Notes under the pieces: generated by a model | Database searches by the model: none | The model's input: the letters and a program-made list of their open reading frames with translations, nothing else | What the model was told of the DNA's origin: nothing | Shown here: positions 18,530 to 27,497 of the stretch, piece after piece | Layout of the letters: each line of letters begins with the position of its first letter | Position numbering within the stretch: the first letter of the stretch is position 1 | Translations under genes and position numbers: made by a program | Assembly: GCF_004795735.1 (NCBI RefSeq) | Contig: NZ_CP039247.1 | Coordinates: 434,001 to 498,000, forward strand | Length of the DNA stretch: 64,000 bases | Source: Corynebacterium endometrii | Lineage (GTDB): Bacteria; Actinomycetota; Actinomycetes; Mycobacteriales; Mycobacteriaceae | Reading direction: 5' to 3'

Positions 18530-18578
18530 AACCCCAGTCCGGTCAGTGGCCAAACCTTCGGTCATTAACCGAGCCATG

Positions 18579-18611
18579 GCGGGCCCGCATCAACAGATGC
18601 CGGCCCGCTTT
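18579..18611 (+). terminator. Terminator after map
   Basis: GCGGGCC-C-GCATC pairs with GATGC-C-GGCCCGC around an AACA loop, followed by TTTC. Confidence 0.75.
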
Positions 18612-18725
18612 CGGGATTTGGCGGTTTTAGCGGGCCGGTAAGCACGCGTGGGGATTTCCGGGGAATATCACCCAAGAGGGCCAAAATGCTCGGGCTATAA
18701 CTAGGTATTAATACGGGTTGGGGTT

Positions 18726-18738
18726 TATACTGCTCTTT
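18726..18738 (+). promoter_or_regulatory. -10 box of a leaderless promoter before the L,D-transpeptidase gene
   Basis: TATACT (18726-18731) is followed by 7 nt and then ATG 18739, so transcription should begin at or next to the start codon. No clear -35 box is visible. Confidence 0.55.
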
Positions 18739-19560
18739 ATGACTAAAACCTGGTTTTCCGCTGTGCCAGTAGGGGCGCGTCGCGCGTTTGTAGCTTTCGT
18801 CGCCGTTCTGGTTATGGCTATCTCCATGATGGGCAGCGCCCCTAGCGCCCAGGCCCAGCAGAATCCGCAGATTGAGCAGATTTCCTCCCAGCTCAATTCC
18901 CTTAGCTCTGATTTGTCCGTCGAGAAGTTGGCGGCGCGTTCCCGCGATGACGCCTGGAACCTGCGCAACAAGTGGCTAAGCGATCTGCGCAAGCTCAACC
19001 CTCAGGCTGAGACCATCATCCGTCCCGCGATTGATAACGCGATGAACGCGATTTTCCCAGGCCTCAAGGCGGAAAAGCAGCGCGAGGAACGCTTGGCGCG
19101 TGAGGCCGCCGCGCGCAAGCTGGCTGCCGAGCAGGCGCGCGAGCGCGCTATTGCTGAGGAGGCCGCTCGCCGCGCGGAGGCGGAGCGCCGCCGCAACAGC
19201 TTTAACGTGGGCCCCTGCCCGCGAGACGCAAAGGTCTGCGTCGATATTGACGGCCGCCGCACCTGGCTGCAGGACGGCAAAGGTGGGGTAACCTACGTTG
19301 CACCTGCAATGGCCCCCGGCCGTCCGGGCCAGGACACGCCGCGCGGCACGTTCTACGTGAACCGCAAGGTTAAGGATGAGATCTCCTACGAGTTTAATAA
19401 CGCCCCAATGCCATGGGCCGTCTACTTCACTTACAACGGCCACGCTTTCCACCAGGGAGACCCGTCCTTTATGTCTGCTGGTTGCGTTCGTCTTCCGGCC
19501 GATGCGGCGCAACGCTTCTTTAACACCCTGCAGATCGGTGACAAGGTCTTCATCTACTAA
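18739..19560 (+). CDS. Secreted L,D-transpeptidase (YkuD domain)
   Basis: A 273-residue exported protein. An N-terminal signal peptide (hydrophobic about residues 15-33, likely cleavage after AQA at 39) is followed by a charged Ala/Arg/Glu-rich coiled coil (about 110-160) and a C-terminal YkuD domain. The catalytic motif HQGDPSFMSAGCVRL has His238 and Cys249, as needed to make 3-3 peptidoglycan cross-links or to attach proteins to peptidoglycan. ATG 18739 gives a normal signal peptide; the TTG seven codons upstream lies before the -10 box. It sits as a single unit between map and infA, in the middle of a translation operon. Confidence 0.88.
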   Translation: MTKTWFSAVPVGARRAFVAFVAVLVMAISMMGSAPSAQAQQNPQIEQISSQLNSLSSDLSVEKLAARSRDDAWNLRNKWLSDLRKLNPQAETIIRPAIDNAMNAIFPGLKAEKQREERLAREAAARKLAAEQARERAIAEEAARRAEAERRRNSFNVGPCPRDAKVCVDIDGRRTWLQDGKGGVTYVAPAMAPGRPGQDTPRGTFYVNRKVKDEISYEFNNAPMPWAVYFTYNGHAFHQGDPSFMSAGCVRLPADAAQRFFNTLQIGDKVFIY

Positions 19561-19594
19561 TCGTGGTCCTCGATTAGAAACGTGAAAACTTTTC

Positions 19595-19623
19595 ATCCCG
19601 GCTTCCCTAGCGGAGGCTGGGAT
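19595..19623 (+). terminator. Terminator after the L,D-transpeptidase gene
   Basis: A 12-pair stem with two G-T pairs (ATCCCGGCTTCC with GGAGGCTGGGAT) and a five-base loop, followed by TTCAATATTT. Confidence 0.7.
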
Positions 19624-19856
19624 TTCAATATTTGGGGTTACGGATATCTGGAACCTCGGAGTCTTAAATGAGGGGCGGGGCGTGACCTGCGATGATTTTA
19701 AAAATATCGGCAGAAACGTTTGTGTTTCGTGTCCTTAAGGCGTAAGGTTTATCGATGGTGTATACGCGGGCTAGAAATGCTTGCGTTATATGCCAGCAGT
19801 AGATACCAACATGCGGTGGCCACTTAACTTGTAAGGCCGCCAGAAAAGTAGAGGTT

Positions 19857-20075
19857 ATGGCTAAGGAAGGCGCAATCGAGGTAGAGGGTCGCATCATCGA
19901 ACCGCTGCCAAATGCAATGTTCCGCGTCGAGCTGGATAACGGCCACAAGGTTTTGGCACACATTTCCGGCAAGATGCGTCAGCACTACATCCGTATTCTC
20001 CCAGAGGATCGCGTTGTTGTAGAGCTGTCTCCTTATGACCTGACTCGCGGACGCATCGTCTACCGCTACAAGTAA
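19857..20075 (+). CDS. infA: Translation initiation factor IF-1
   Basis: A 72-residue S1-fold protein, the normal length, starting [20 protein letters not shown] and ending [18 protein letters not shown]-1 binds the 30S A site and supports IF-2 and IF-3. Only GAGG very close to ATG 19857 is seen as ribosome site. The 230 nt upstream after the preceding terminator contain AT-rich promoter-like stretches (for example TATACG near 19761) but no gene. Confidence 0.96.
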   Translation: MAKEGAIEVEGRIIEPLPNAMFRVELDNGHKVLAHISGKMRQHYIRILPEDRVVVELSPYDLTRGRIVYRYK

Positions 20076-20107
20076 AAACCGTAAGCCTCCTTACCCCACG
20101 GGTCCGT

Positions 20108-20184
20108 GTTCCTCAAGGAACTCGCACGCTTTTCGGCGCGTGCGCAAGCGGGCCTCCATTTACCTTAGGCCGCGGTGGCCTGAG
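20108..20184 (+). promoter_or_regulatory. Three consecutive hairpins in the rpsM leader
   Basis: GTTCC-TCAA-GGAAC (20108-20121), CGCACGC/GCGTGCG (20123-20144) and CTTAGGCC/GGCCTGAG (20164-20184) follow one another in the 220-nt gap between infA and rpsM. None has a T tract. A protein-binding leader for the alpha operon is a possible role; this is inference. Confidence 0.4.
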
Positions 20185-20295
20185 CCCCACCAGATAAAGC
20201 ATCCCCATGGTTCCGGCACGGTCCGGGCAAAGCGGATGATGGTGAGGGACGGGTGGGGAGAAAACCACCGTAACAACCCGAAAGGACTCTGCCAC

Positions 20296-20664
20296 ATGGC
20301 ACGTCTTGCTGGTGTTGACCTCCCACGCAACAAGCGTATGGAGGTAGCACTTACCTACATTTACGGCATCGGCCCAGCCCGTGCCGCCGAGCTTCTTGAG
20401 AAGACCGGCATCTCTCCAGACCTGCGTACCGATGACCTGTCTGATGACCAGGTTGCGGCACTGCGTGACGTGATCGAAGCTACCTGGAAGGTAGAGGGTG
20501 ACCTCCGCCGCCAGGTCCAGGCTGACATCCGCCGCAAGATCGAGATTGGCTGCTACCAGGGCATTCGCCACCGTCGTGGCCTGCCAGTTCGTGGCCAGCG
20601 CACCAAGACCAACGCTCGTACGCGTAAGGGTCCTAAGAAGACCATCGCAGGAAAGAAGAAGTAA
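20296..20664 (+). CDS. rpsM: 30S ribosomal protein S13
   Basis: A 122-residue uS13 protein opening [20 protein letters not shown] and containing [14 protein letters not shown] and the basic tail RTNART-type sequence [23 protein letters not shown]. It sits in the 30S head and touches P-site tRNA and the 50S subunit. GAAAGGA precedes ATG 20296; an in-frame extension to 20140 would be leader and is not used. It leads rpsM-rpsK-rpsD-rpoA-rplQ. Confidence 0.97.
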   Translation: MARLAGVDLPRNKRMEVALTYIYGIGPARAAELLEKTGISPDLRTDDLSDDQVAALRDVIEATWKVEGDLRRQVQADIRRKIEIGCYQGIRHRRGLPVRGQRTKTNARTRKGPKKTIAGKKK

Positions 20665-20667
20665 TAG

Positions 20668-21072
20668 ATGCCTCCTAAGACTCGCTCCGGCGCACGTCGT
20701 ACTGGTCGTCGCGTCGTCAAGAAGAATGTGGCTCAGGGCCACGCATACATCAAGTCCACCTTCAACAACACCATCGTGTCCATCACGGACCCACACGGTG
20801 CTGTGATTTCCTGGGCATCCTCCGGCCACGTTGGCTTCAAGGGTTCCCGTAAGTCCACCCCGTTCGCAGCTCAGATGGCTGCTGAGTCCGCTGCCCGCAA
20901 GGCAATGGAGCACGGCATGAAGAAGGTAGACGTTTTCGTCAAGGGCCCAGGCTCTGGCCGCGAAACCGCTATCCGTTCTCTCCAGGCTGCCGGCCTGGAG
21001 GTATCCTCCATCTCTGACGTGACGCCACAGCCACACAATGGCTGCCGTCCACCGAAGCGTCGCCGCGTATAA
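20668..21072 (+). CDS. rpsK: 30S ribosomal protein S11
   Basis: A 134-residue uS11 protein. The segment [21 protein letters not shown] and the C-terminal [20 protein letters not shown] are diagnostic. S11 lies on the 30S platform and helps shape the mRNA path at the E site. It starts 3 nt after rpsM and is followed by rpsD after 22 nt. Confidence 0.97.
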   Translation: MPPKTRSGARRTGRRVVKKNVAQGHAYIKSTFNNTIVSITDPHGAVISWASSGHVGFKGSRKSTPFAAQMAAESAARKAMEHGMKKVDVFVKGPGSGRETAIRSLQAAGLEVSSISDVTPQPHNGCRPPKRRRV

Positions 21073-21094
21073 GGAAAGGAAAAGGTAACTTACA

Positions 21095-21700
21095 ATGGCT
21101 CGTTATACTGGCCCAGTAACCCGTAAGTCCCGCCGCCTCCGCGTCGACCTCGTCGGCGGAGATATGGCGTTTGAGCGCCGCCCATACCCACCGGGACAGG
21201 CTGGCCGCAACCGCATCAAGGAATCTGAGTACCTGCTGCAGCTCCAGGAGAAGCAGAAGGCTAAGTACACCTACGGTGTGCTTGAGCGTCAGTTCCGCCG
21301 CTACTACGCAGAGGCTAACCGTCTCCCAGGCAAGACCGGTGACAACCTGGTCATCCTGCTGGAGTCCCGCCTCGACAACGTGATCTACCGCGCTGGTCTG
21401 GCCAACACCCGTCGCCAGGCACGCCAGCTTGTTTCCCACGGTCACTTCACCGTGAACGGCAAGAAGATCAACGTTCCTTCCTTCAAGGTCACCCAGTACG
21501 ACATTATCGACGTACGTGACCGTTCCCAGAAGATGGAATGGTTTGAAGAGGCTCAGGACCGCCTGGCCGAGGCCGTAGTACCGGCTTGGCTTCAGGTTGT
21601 TCCTGAGACCCTGCGCATCCTCGTGCACCAGCTGCCCGAGCGCGCTCAGATCGACGTTCCGCTGCAGGAGCAGCTCATCGTCGAGCTTTACTCGAAGTAA
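21095..21700 (+). CDS. rpsD: 30S ribosomal protein S4
   Basis: A 201-residue uS4 protein. The N-terminal MARYTGPVTRKSRRLRVDL is of the zinc-free type, with no cysteine cluster, and the S4 RNA-binding domain (SRLDNVIYRAGLANTRRQAR, about residues 90-150) follows. S4 starts 30S assembly and in E. coli represses the alpha operon. A good GGAAAGGAAAAGG precedes the ATG. It is in the standard position before rpoA. Confidence 0.97.
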   Translation: MARYTGPVTRKSRRLRVDLVGGDMAFERRPYPPGQAGRNRIKESEYLLQLQEKQKAKYTYGVLERQFRRYYAEANRLPGKTGDNLVILLESRLDNVIYRAGLANTRRQARQLVSHGHFTVNGKKINVPSFKVTQYDIIDVRDRSQKMEWFEEAQDRLAEAVVPAWLQVVPETLRILVHQLPERAQIDVPLQEQLIVELYSK

Positions 21701-21771
21701 AGTCTTATCCCCTCTTTTTCTTTTTAACCTCTACCGGCTTCAAATAGTGGGAGCCGAAAAGGAGAAGCTCA

Positions 21772-22782
21772 ATGCTCATTTCTCAGCGCCCTCAGCTCAC
21801 CGAGGAGTTCATCGATTCTTCCCGTTCCCGGTTCGTCATCGAGCCGCTGGAGCCAGGTTTCGGTTACACCCTCGGCAACTCCCTGCGTCGCACCCTGCTG
21901 TCCTCCATTCCTGGTGCAGCGGTTACCTCCATCAAGATCGACCGTGTTCTCCACGAGTTCACCACGATTGCCGGTGTGAAGGAAGACGTTTCTGAGATCA
22001 TTCTCAACATCAAGGGTTTGGTACTTTCCTCCGACTCTGACGAGCCGGTTGTTATGTACCTGAGCAAGGAAGGCCCTGGTGCGGTGACTGCAGGCGACAT
22101 TCAGCCGCCCGCAGGCGTTGAGATCCACAACCCGGATCTGCACATCGCTACCCTGAATGAGACCGCGAACTTGGATATGGAGCTCGTTGTGGAGCGCGGC
22201 CGCGGCTACGTCCCTGCGGCGACCACCTCTGGTGATATCGGACGCATCCCGGTTGACCAGATTTACTCCCCGGTTCTGAAGGTTTCCTACAAGGTCGAAG
22301 CTACTCGTGTCGAGCAGCGCACCGACTTTGACAAGCTGATCATTGACGTTGAGACCAAGAACTCGATTTCCGCACGCGACGCGCTGGCATCTGCCGGCGG
22401 CACCCTGGTTGAGCTGTTCGGCCTGGCGCGCGAGCTGAACACCCAGGCCGAAGGCATTGAGATCGGTCCATCCCCACAGGAGACCGAGTACATCGCTGCT
22501 TACGGCATGCCAATCGAGGACCTGAACTTCTCCGTTCGTTCTTACAACTGCCTGAAGCGTCAGGAGATCCACACGGTCGGTGAGCTCGCAGAGTGCACCG
22601 AGTCCGATCTGCTGGATATCCGCAACTTCGGACAGAAGTCCATCAATGAGGTAAAGATCAAGCTGGCCAACCTGGGCCTGGCCCTCAAGGACACCCCTGA
22701 GGACTTTGACCCAACCCAGCTCGAGGGTTATGACGCTGAGACCGGTGACTTCAAGGATCCGGCCGCAGAGGACAACGAGTAA
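21772..22782 (+). CDS. rpoA: RNA polymerase subunit alpha
   Basis: A 336-residue alpha subunit. The N-terminal dimerisation domain (residues 1-230) includes [28 protein letters not shown]; the C-terminal domain (about 245-315) contains [22 protein letters not shown] and the DNA/activator-binding helix-hairpin-helix [14 protein letters not shown]. An acidic tail ends it. AAAAGGAGAAG precedes the ATG. It is transcribed with the ribosomal genes before it and with rplQ behind it. Confidence 0.98.
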   Translation: MLISQRPQLTEEFIDSSRSRFVIEPLEPGFGYTLGNSLRRTLLSSIPGAAVTSIKIDRVLHEFTTIAGVKEDVSEIILNIKGLVLSSDSDEPVVMYLSKEGPGAVTAGDIQPPAGVEIHNPDLHIATLNETANLDMELVVERGRGYVPAATTSGDIGRIPVDQIYSPVLKVSYKVEATRVEQRTDFDKLIIDVETKNSISARDALASAGGTLVELFGLARELNTQAEGIEIGPSPQETEYIAAYGMPIEDLNFSVRSYNCLKRQEIHTVGELAECTESDLLDIRNFGQKSINEVKIKLANLGLALKDTPEDFDPTQLEGYDAETGDFKDPAAEDNE

Positions 22783-22848
22783 ATCAGACCCAAGGCGGGC
22801 TGCCCGCCCGCCAACGCGCTCAAGTAAAACGCTAACGAGGAGTACACA

Positions 22849-23367
22849 ATGCCTACCCCTAAGAAGGGTGCCCGTCTCGGCGGCTCCGCTAAGCAGCAGG
22901 CTCACCTGCTGTCTAACCTGGCGAAGAGCCTCTTCGAGCACGGCGCTATCAAGACCACTGACGCTAAGGCGAAGATGCTTCGTCCTTACGCTGAGAAGCT
23001 CATCACCAAGGCCAAGGGCGGTACCCTGGCTGACCGTCGCGCGGTTCTCAAGGTTCTCCCGCACAAGGAGACCGTTGCTTACCTGTTCGACGAGCTTGCA
23101 CCTAAGTTCGAGGGCCGTGAGGGTGGCTACACCCGCACCATCAAGCTCGAGAACCGCACCGGTGACAACGCTCCGATGTCCCAGATTTCCCTGGTGACGG
23201 AGGAGACCGTTTCCACCGAGGCTACCCGCGCCACCCGCGTGGCTGCGTCCAAGGAAGCCGAGGAGGCCAAGGCTGAGGAGCCTAAGGCCGAAGAGGCTGA
23301 GGAAGCACAGGCTGAGGACACCGCGGTTGAGGAGACCGTTGAGGAGTCCAAGGAAGAGGAGAAGTAA
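22849..23367 (+). CDS. rplQ: 50S ribosomal protein L17 with acidic C-terminal extension
   Basis: A 172-residue bL17 protein. The core (about residues 1-120) opens [21 protein letters not shown] and contains [30 protein letters not shown]. After the core comes a tail of about 50 residues made almost only of Glu, Ala and Lys, absent from the short L17 of most bacteria but common in actinobacteria. L17 lines the exit tunnel area. A strong terminator follows, ending the operon. Confidence 0.96.
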   Translation: MPTPKKGARLGGSAKQQAHLLSNLAKSLFEHGAIKTTDAKAKMLRPYAEKLITKAKGGTLADRRAVLKVLPHKETVAYLFDELAPKFEGREGGYTRTIKLENRTGDNAPMSQISLVTEETVSTEATRATRVAASKEAEEAKAEEPKAEEAEEAQAEDTAVEETVEESKEEEK

Positions 23368-23400
23368 TTCTTCCGCCTAGACCCTAGGTCTTGCCTCGCG

Positions 23401-23439
23401 AAGGGCCATCCCCGAAAATCTTTAGGGGGGTGGCCCTTT
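23401..23439 (+). terminator. Terminator after rplQ
   Basis: AAGGGCCATCCCC pairs with GGGGGGTGGCCCTT (one bulge) around an 11-nt loop; a T run overlaps the end. Confidence 0.9.
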
Positions 23440-23521
23440 GCCATGCTTGATGCTTGCTTAAATTCTTGTAATCGTGGCAGTGCTAAGGCCGCGGGGATTG
23501 GGAGCGGGTCGGCGTAGGCGG

Positions 23522-23533
23522 TAGCATCGTGGC
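23522..23533 (+). promoter_or_regulatory. Leaderless promoter -10 box before truA
   Basis: TAGCAT (23522-23527) is followed by 6 nt and then ATG 23534. There is no Shine-Dalgarno sequence, so transcription probably starts at the A of ATG. Confidence 0.6.
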
Positions 23534-24397
23534 ATGCACGAACTGGTTCGCCTCCGTTTAGACGTTGCCTATGACGGCACTGATTTCCATGGATGGGCTA
23601 AGCAAAATCCCATTGATGGGGTCCCGGTTCGCACCGTTGAGGGCACGTTGACCGAAAAGTTGGCCATGATTGCCCGCTATCCAGTGGAGCTGACGGTGGC
23701 GGGCCGCACGGACGCGGGCGTGCACGCATCCGGCCAGGTCGCACACGTAGACGTGCCAAAGGCCATGTTCGCCGAGCGCTCCATCGCCGGTGACCCGTCG
23801 CGCCTAGTGCGGCGCCTTGCAAAGCTCCTCCCATCCGACGTCACCGTCACCGCCGCCTCCTTCGCCCCCGTTGGCTTCGATGCGCGTTTTTCCGCGCTGC
23901 GCAGGCATTACGTCTACCGCATCACCACCGCCCCGCAGGGGGCGTTGCCCGTCCGGGCGCGTGATACGGCGACTTGGACTCGCCCAGTTGACTTAGACGC
24001 CATGCAGGAGGCGGCTAGCGCGCTCGTTGGGTTGAATGATTTCGCGGCGTTTTGCAGGGCGAAACCCCACGCGACCACCATCCGCGACCTGCAGTCCTTT
24101 ACCTGGCGTGACGCGTCAACCGATAAGGAACCGCAGCTGTACGAGGCGCACGTCACGGCCGATGCCTTTTGCTGGTCGATGGTGCGCTCCTTGGTGGGAT
24201 GCTGCCTCGCCGTCGGGGAGGGCAAGCGTGATGTGGACTTTGCCGCCGCATTGCTGAAGGAGAGCCAGCGTAGCTCTAAGATTCCGGTGGCCGCGGCGGG
24301 CGGATTGTCCCTGGTGGGGGTGGATTACCCGGCCGATGATGAACTTGCCGCCCGCGCGGAGGCCACCCGCGGGCGCCGCGATGAGCTACAGGTTTAG
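23534..24397 (+). CDS. truA: tRNA pseudouridine(38-40) synthase
   Basis: A 287-residue TruA enzyme that converts uridines 38-40 of the tRNA anticodon arm to pseudouridine. The catalytic Asp60 is in [16 protein letters not shown]; the opening [19 protein letters not shown] and later LRRHYVYRI and [19 protein letters not shown] are family signatures. It lies downstream of rplQ as in other actinobacteria but has its own leaderless promoter. The ESX-4 gene eccB follows on the same strand after about 100 nt. Confidence 0.95.
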   Translation: MHELVRLRLDVAYDGTDFHGWAKQNPIDGVPVRTVEGTLTEKLAMIARYPVELTVAGRTDAGVHASGQVAHVDVPKAMFAERSIAGDPSRLVRRLAKLLPSDVTVTAASFAPVGFDARFSALRRHYVYRITTAPQGALPVRARDTATWTRPVDLDAMQEAASALVGLNDFAAFCRAKPHATTIRDLQSFTWRDASTDKEPQLYEAHVTADAFCWSMVRSLVGCCLAVGEGKRDVDFAAALLKESQRSSKIPVAAAGGLSLVGVDYPADDELAARAEATRGRRDELQV

Positions 24398-24501
24398 TCC
24401 CAAAACCTAGACACCGGCCCGCGGTGCTGGGGTAGGATCCTTGGCATATGCCGCGCAGGGGGTGCGGCGCATTAGAAGCTAACAGGATTCGGGGGAACCT
24501 C

Positions 24502-25836
24502 ATGGGCACGCCAATGCCAACTACTAAAGCGCAGGTATCGGGGCATAAGTTTCTTCGCCGCCGGGTAGAACATGGCCTGGTGATGGGGGATGTGAGGATG
24601 ATCCATGATCCCCTGGCCATCCGCAGGCGCGCGCTGACCTTCGGGGCGATTGCCGTGGGGCTAATCAGCCTCGGCTCCGGCCTGCTGGCCTGGTTGCAGC
24701 CCAACCCGGCGCCGGGCGACGCGCCGATTGTCCGCAGCGCGCAAGGCCAGCTATTTGTGCGCGTCGAGGAGGCTTACCATCCGGTGGCTAACCTGGCCTC
24801 GGCCCGGATTATCGCCGGTGAGGCCGCGGAGCCGGCCTCGATTGGGAAAGAGTATCTGGACGGGGCACAGCTGGGCTCGCCGCTCGGCATTGGGGATGCG
24901 CCGGGCTTTTTGGCTATTGGTTCTCCCCACGCTGTGGGCGCATGGTCCGCGTGTTTCGCCGGTGACGCGGCGGTGGCGGAGGAAGAGGAATTCCCCACGG
25001 TCATTGGGGATTCCGGGGCGGTAGCAGCCGGGGAGACCGTGGTCACCGAGGGACTGGACGTAGCTACCCTGGGCGAAGACCAGGCTGCCCTGGTTGAGTC
25101 CGCGGGTACCCAGTGGATGGTTACCGCAGGGGGCCGTGCCGCACTGCCGGAAGCCGAGACTATCGAGGGCCGGGTGATGCGCAGAACGCTGGGAATCACG
25201 GGGGACACTCACGTGTGGGCCGTGCCTGAGGGCGTACTCAACGCCTATCCGGAGCTGCCGAGACTGGAGTTCCCTAGCGAATTGCCCGCGGTGCTAGATA
25301 CCAATAAAGGCGCCCAAGGGCTGTGGGCGTCGGTGGGCAGCGGTGCGAATGAGCGCGTGTGGCCGCTGACTGAATCCCAGGCTACCATGCTGGTTGACAT
25401 GGGCGCGGAGCTAAGGCGCCTAGACGCGGCCACGGTGTCCTCGATCCCCACCACCGAGCCTCGCGGAAACCTGCCGTCCCTAGTACCGCAGTGGGTTGGG
25501 CCTAACGATGGGTGGCTGTGCGCCACCCCACCAACCGAAGAACGCCTTTCCGGCGAGGTTGCAGGCCTGGCCCAGCCCGCGGGCGGCACGGTAGCCCTGT
25601 CCGGCGATGGAGTTGCGGATCACTTCCTGGGACTATCCACCGGCGGGGTGGGAGTGGATACGGGCAACGGCTACCAGGTGGTTTCTGCCACGGGGCAGCG
25701 TCATGCGGTAGCGGGGGTGGAAGTCCTAGAGGCGCTGGGAGTGGGGCGGGCGCACCGAGCCCCATGGGAGGTAATCCGGCTGCTTCCGGAGGGCACCGAC
25801 CTTAACCGCGAGGAAGCGCTCAAGGTGACCTACTAA
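24502..25836 (+). CDS. eccB: Type VII secretion protein EccB (ESX-4)
   Basis: A 444-residue core component of the type VII membrane complex. The N-terminus MGTPMPTTKAQVSGHKFLRR and VEHGLVMGDVRMIHDPL is the EccB hallmark, followed by a single transmembrane helix (about residues 42-62) and a large extracytoplasmic repeat domain. ATG 24502 fits the family start and is preceded by CGGGGGAACC. Gene order with mycP, eccD, eccC and the WXG100 genes equals the mycobacterial ESX-4 locus (Rv3444c-Rv3450c). No eccE is present, as expected for ESX-4. Confidence 0.93.
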   Translation: MGTPMPTTKAQVSGHKFLRRRVEHGLVMGDVRMIHDPLAIRRRALTFGAIAVGLISLGSGLLAWLQPNPAPGDAPIVRSAQGQLFVRVEEAYHPVANLASARIIAGEAAEPASIGKEYLDGAQLGSPLGIGDAPGFLAIGSPHAVGAWSACFAGDAAVAEEEEFPTVIGDSGAVAAGETVVTEGLDVATLGEDQAALVESAGTQWMVTAGGRAALPEAETIEGRVMRRTLGITGDTHVWAVPEGVLNAYPELPRLEFPSELPAVLDTNKGAQGLWASVGSGANERVWPLTESQATMLVDMGAELRRLDAATVSSIPTTEPRGNLPSLVPQWVGPNDGWLCATPPTEERLSGEVAGLAQPAGGTVALSGDGVADHFLGLSTGGVGVDTGNGYQVVSATGQRHAVAGVEVLEALGVGRAHRAPWEVIRLLPEGTDLNREEALKVTY

Positions 25837-25892
25837 CAATGCGCATGAGAAAAATGAATAGACAGGTGGATACCTAGGTAAGATATCAAGCT

Positions 25893-26321
25893 ATGACTAG
25901 CATGCGCGACGCCGTACATGAGCGCGTGGAATCTTTCCGGGACTTCCACGCGGGTTCAAAGGAGGGCAAATACGGCTTCCTCGTGCGCCCGCTGACTCTG
26001 CTTCTAGGTTGGACGGTTTTCGCGGCGGGAATACTGATGATCCCCCTGCCCGGCCAGGGCTGGCTAGTGACCTTCTTGGGCGTGGGAATCTTGTCCCTTG
26101 AGGTTGGCTGGGCCCGCCGCTTACTCGATTGGGGAGTGGGGATCTATGACCGCTTCGTGGCCTGGTTCGAACGCCAGAGCGCCCAGGCCCGCATTGCCCT
26201 AGTCGCCACCCTCATCCTGGTTATTTGGTTGACCTTCGCGGCCGGCGCCTACGTTGCGTGGCGCCTGGGCGGGCTGGACTTTCTGACGGGTCCGCTGCTG
26301 CACTATGGGCTGACGCGCTAG
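25893..26321 (+). CDS. PGPGW-type small membrane protein (TIGR02611-like)
   Basis: A 142-residue protein with about three transmembrane segments. The first helix runs into MIPLPGQGWLVTFLGVGIL, which matches the PGPGW transmembrane motif as a variant; a helix near the C-terminus (ALVATLILVIWLTFAAGAYV) follows. The biochemical role is unknown. A TAAGAT box (25879-25884) lies 8 nt before ATG, so the message may be nearly leaderless. Its last 123 bp overlap the convergent mycP gene. Its place between eccB and mycP suggests a link with secretion but does not prove it. Confidence 0.8.
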   Translation: MTSMRDAVHERVESFRDFHAGSKEGKYGFLVRPLTLLLGWTVFAAGILMIPLPGQGWLVTFLGVGILSLEVGWARRLLDWGVGIYDRFVAWFERQSAQARIALVATLILVIWLTFAAGAYVAWRLGGLDFLTGPLLHYGLTR

Positions 26322-27497
26322 ACGGGGGCGTCGGACAAGTGCGGCCCCTACGAGCCCCAGGAGCGCGGCCGCGGCGAGGCCAACCCCGGCGTGCACGCTG
26401 GTCCGCACCGCCTGGGGCGTGGGGGTTGGGGCCGGGGTCACGGTCTTGGCGCGCGGCGGTATATCTCCCGCGGGCATGACGTGGGTGAGCGTGCTCAGCG
26501 GATCTACGGCGCCAAGGGATGGGTCTGCGGCTGCGGTGATTATATCCCGAAGCTCGCCAGCGTTGGAGTCCGGATAACGCTCCTTAAGCAAGGCCGCGGT
26601 GCCGCTGACCACTGGGGCGGCAAAGGAAGTGCCCTGGAAGCCTACTTCCTGGCCCGCGCGCTCGGCCGCCTTAATCCAGCCATGGCCTGAAGGATTGAGT
26701 ACCAGTGGCACGGAGCCAGGCGCGCTAAGCGGAGGGATGGTGGCTTCCGGTGGGACGGGGATGGAATAGTCCGCGGTGGCGTGGCTGTGGTCTAGGGCCT
26801 CCACGGCGAGCACGGTGGGTGAGTGTGCGGGGAAGACCACGTGGCCGGCTTGGCACCCGGTGGATGTGTTGCCGGAGGCGGCGACTATGAGCGTTCCCTG
26901 GCTTTCGGCGCGCCTGAGCGCCTCATCCAATGGGCCTGGATCGAGGCGGAGCGCGGCTTCCGGCGGGAGGCAGGAGACGAGCGAGATATTGATGACGTCC
27001 GCGTCCTTATCTAGGGCGATGTTAATGGCATCGACCAGGGAGCGTAGGCTGCCCGTGCCAGCGGGGGCGTCTCCATCCTCACTGGTGCGGTAGTGGGAGG
27101 AGGATTGGCGGATACTAATCAACGTGGCGCCGGGGGCGATTCCGGTTGCCTGGGAGCCAATGATTCCGGCCACTGCGGTTCCATGGAGATCGCAGTCAAA
27201 CAGTGGGTTGGGTTCATCGGGTGCCACAAGGTCCGCGCCCGCTTCGAGCCGCGGGAGCTCCGCGTGGCGGGCGATGCCGGTGTCGATGATGGCCACGCGG
27301 ACCCCCGCACCTGTGGCGTGGGCATGCAGCCGTTCCCGGTATTCAGACTGGGCGGCGGTGGTATGCGGAACGGAAGAATTTGATACGGGCTCCGCGCACG
27401 GGGTGGATGGTTGTTGCGCATAGCTGCATGGCGCCCCGATAATCCCGGCTAACACGAGGAGCGTTGCGGCGACGCCCGTAGCGCTGCGCCTGCGCAT
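26199..27497 (-). CDS. mycP: Type VII secretion mycosin (subtilisin-like serine protease)
   Basis: A 432-residue membrane-anchored protease. A signal peptide (about residues 1-28) is followed by an S8 domain with Asp72 (VAIIDTG), His105 (DLHGTAVAG), oxyanion Asn210 (AASGNTS) and Ser291 (GTSFAAPVVSG), all present. A Pro/Thr linker and one transmembrane helix (about 369-387) come last. After RRPRLA there is an unusual 40-residue tail rich in Gln, Arg and Pro, coded entirely within the overlap with the convergent membrane-protein gene. ATG 27497 shares its A with the eccD stop, so eccD-mycP are coupled. Confidence 0.93.
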   Translation of the reverse strand: MRRRSATGVAATLLVLAGIIGAPCSYAQQPSTPCAEPVSNSSVPHTTAAQSEYRERLHAHATGAGVRVAIIDTGIARHAELPRLEAGADLVAPDEPNPLFDCDLHGTAVAGIIGSQATGIAPGATLISIRQSSSHYRTSEDGDAPAGTGSLRSLVDAINIALDKDADVINISLVSCLPPEAALRLDPGPLDEALRRAESQGTLIVAASGNTSTGCQAGHVVFPAHSPTVLAVEALDHSHATADYSIPVPPEATIPPLSAPGSVPLVLNPSGHGWIKAAERAGQEVGFQGTSFAAPVVSGTAALLKERYPDSNAGELRDIITAAADPSLGAVDPLSTLTHVMPAGDIPPRAKTVTPAPTPTPQAVRTSVHAGVGLAAAALLGLVGAALVRRPRLARQPIVQQRTRQKVQPAQAPRNVGAGREGQPNNQDEGGD

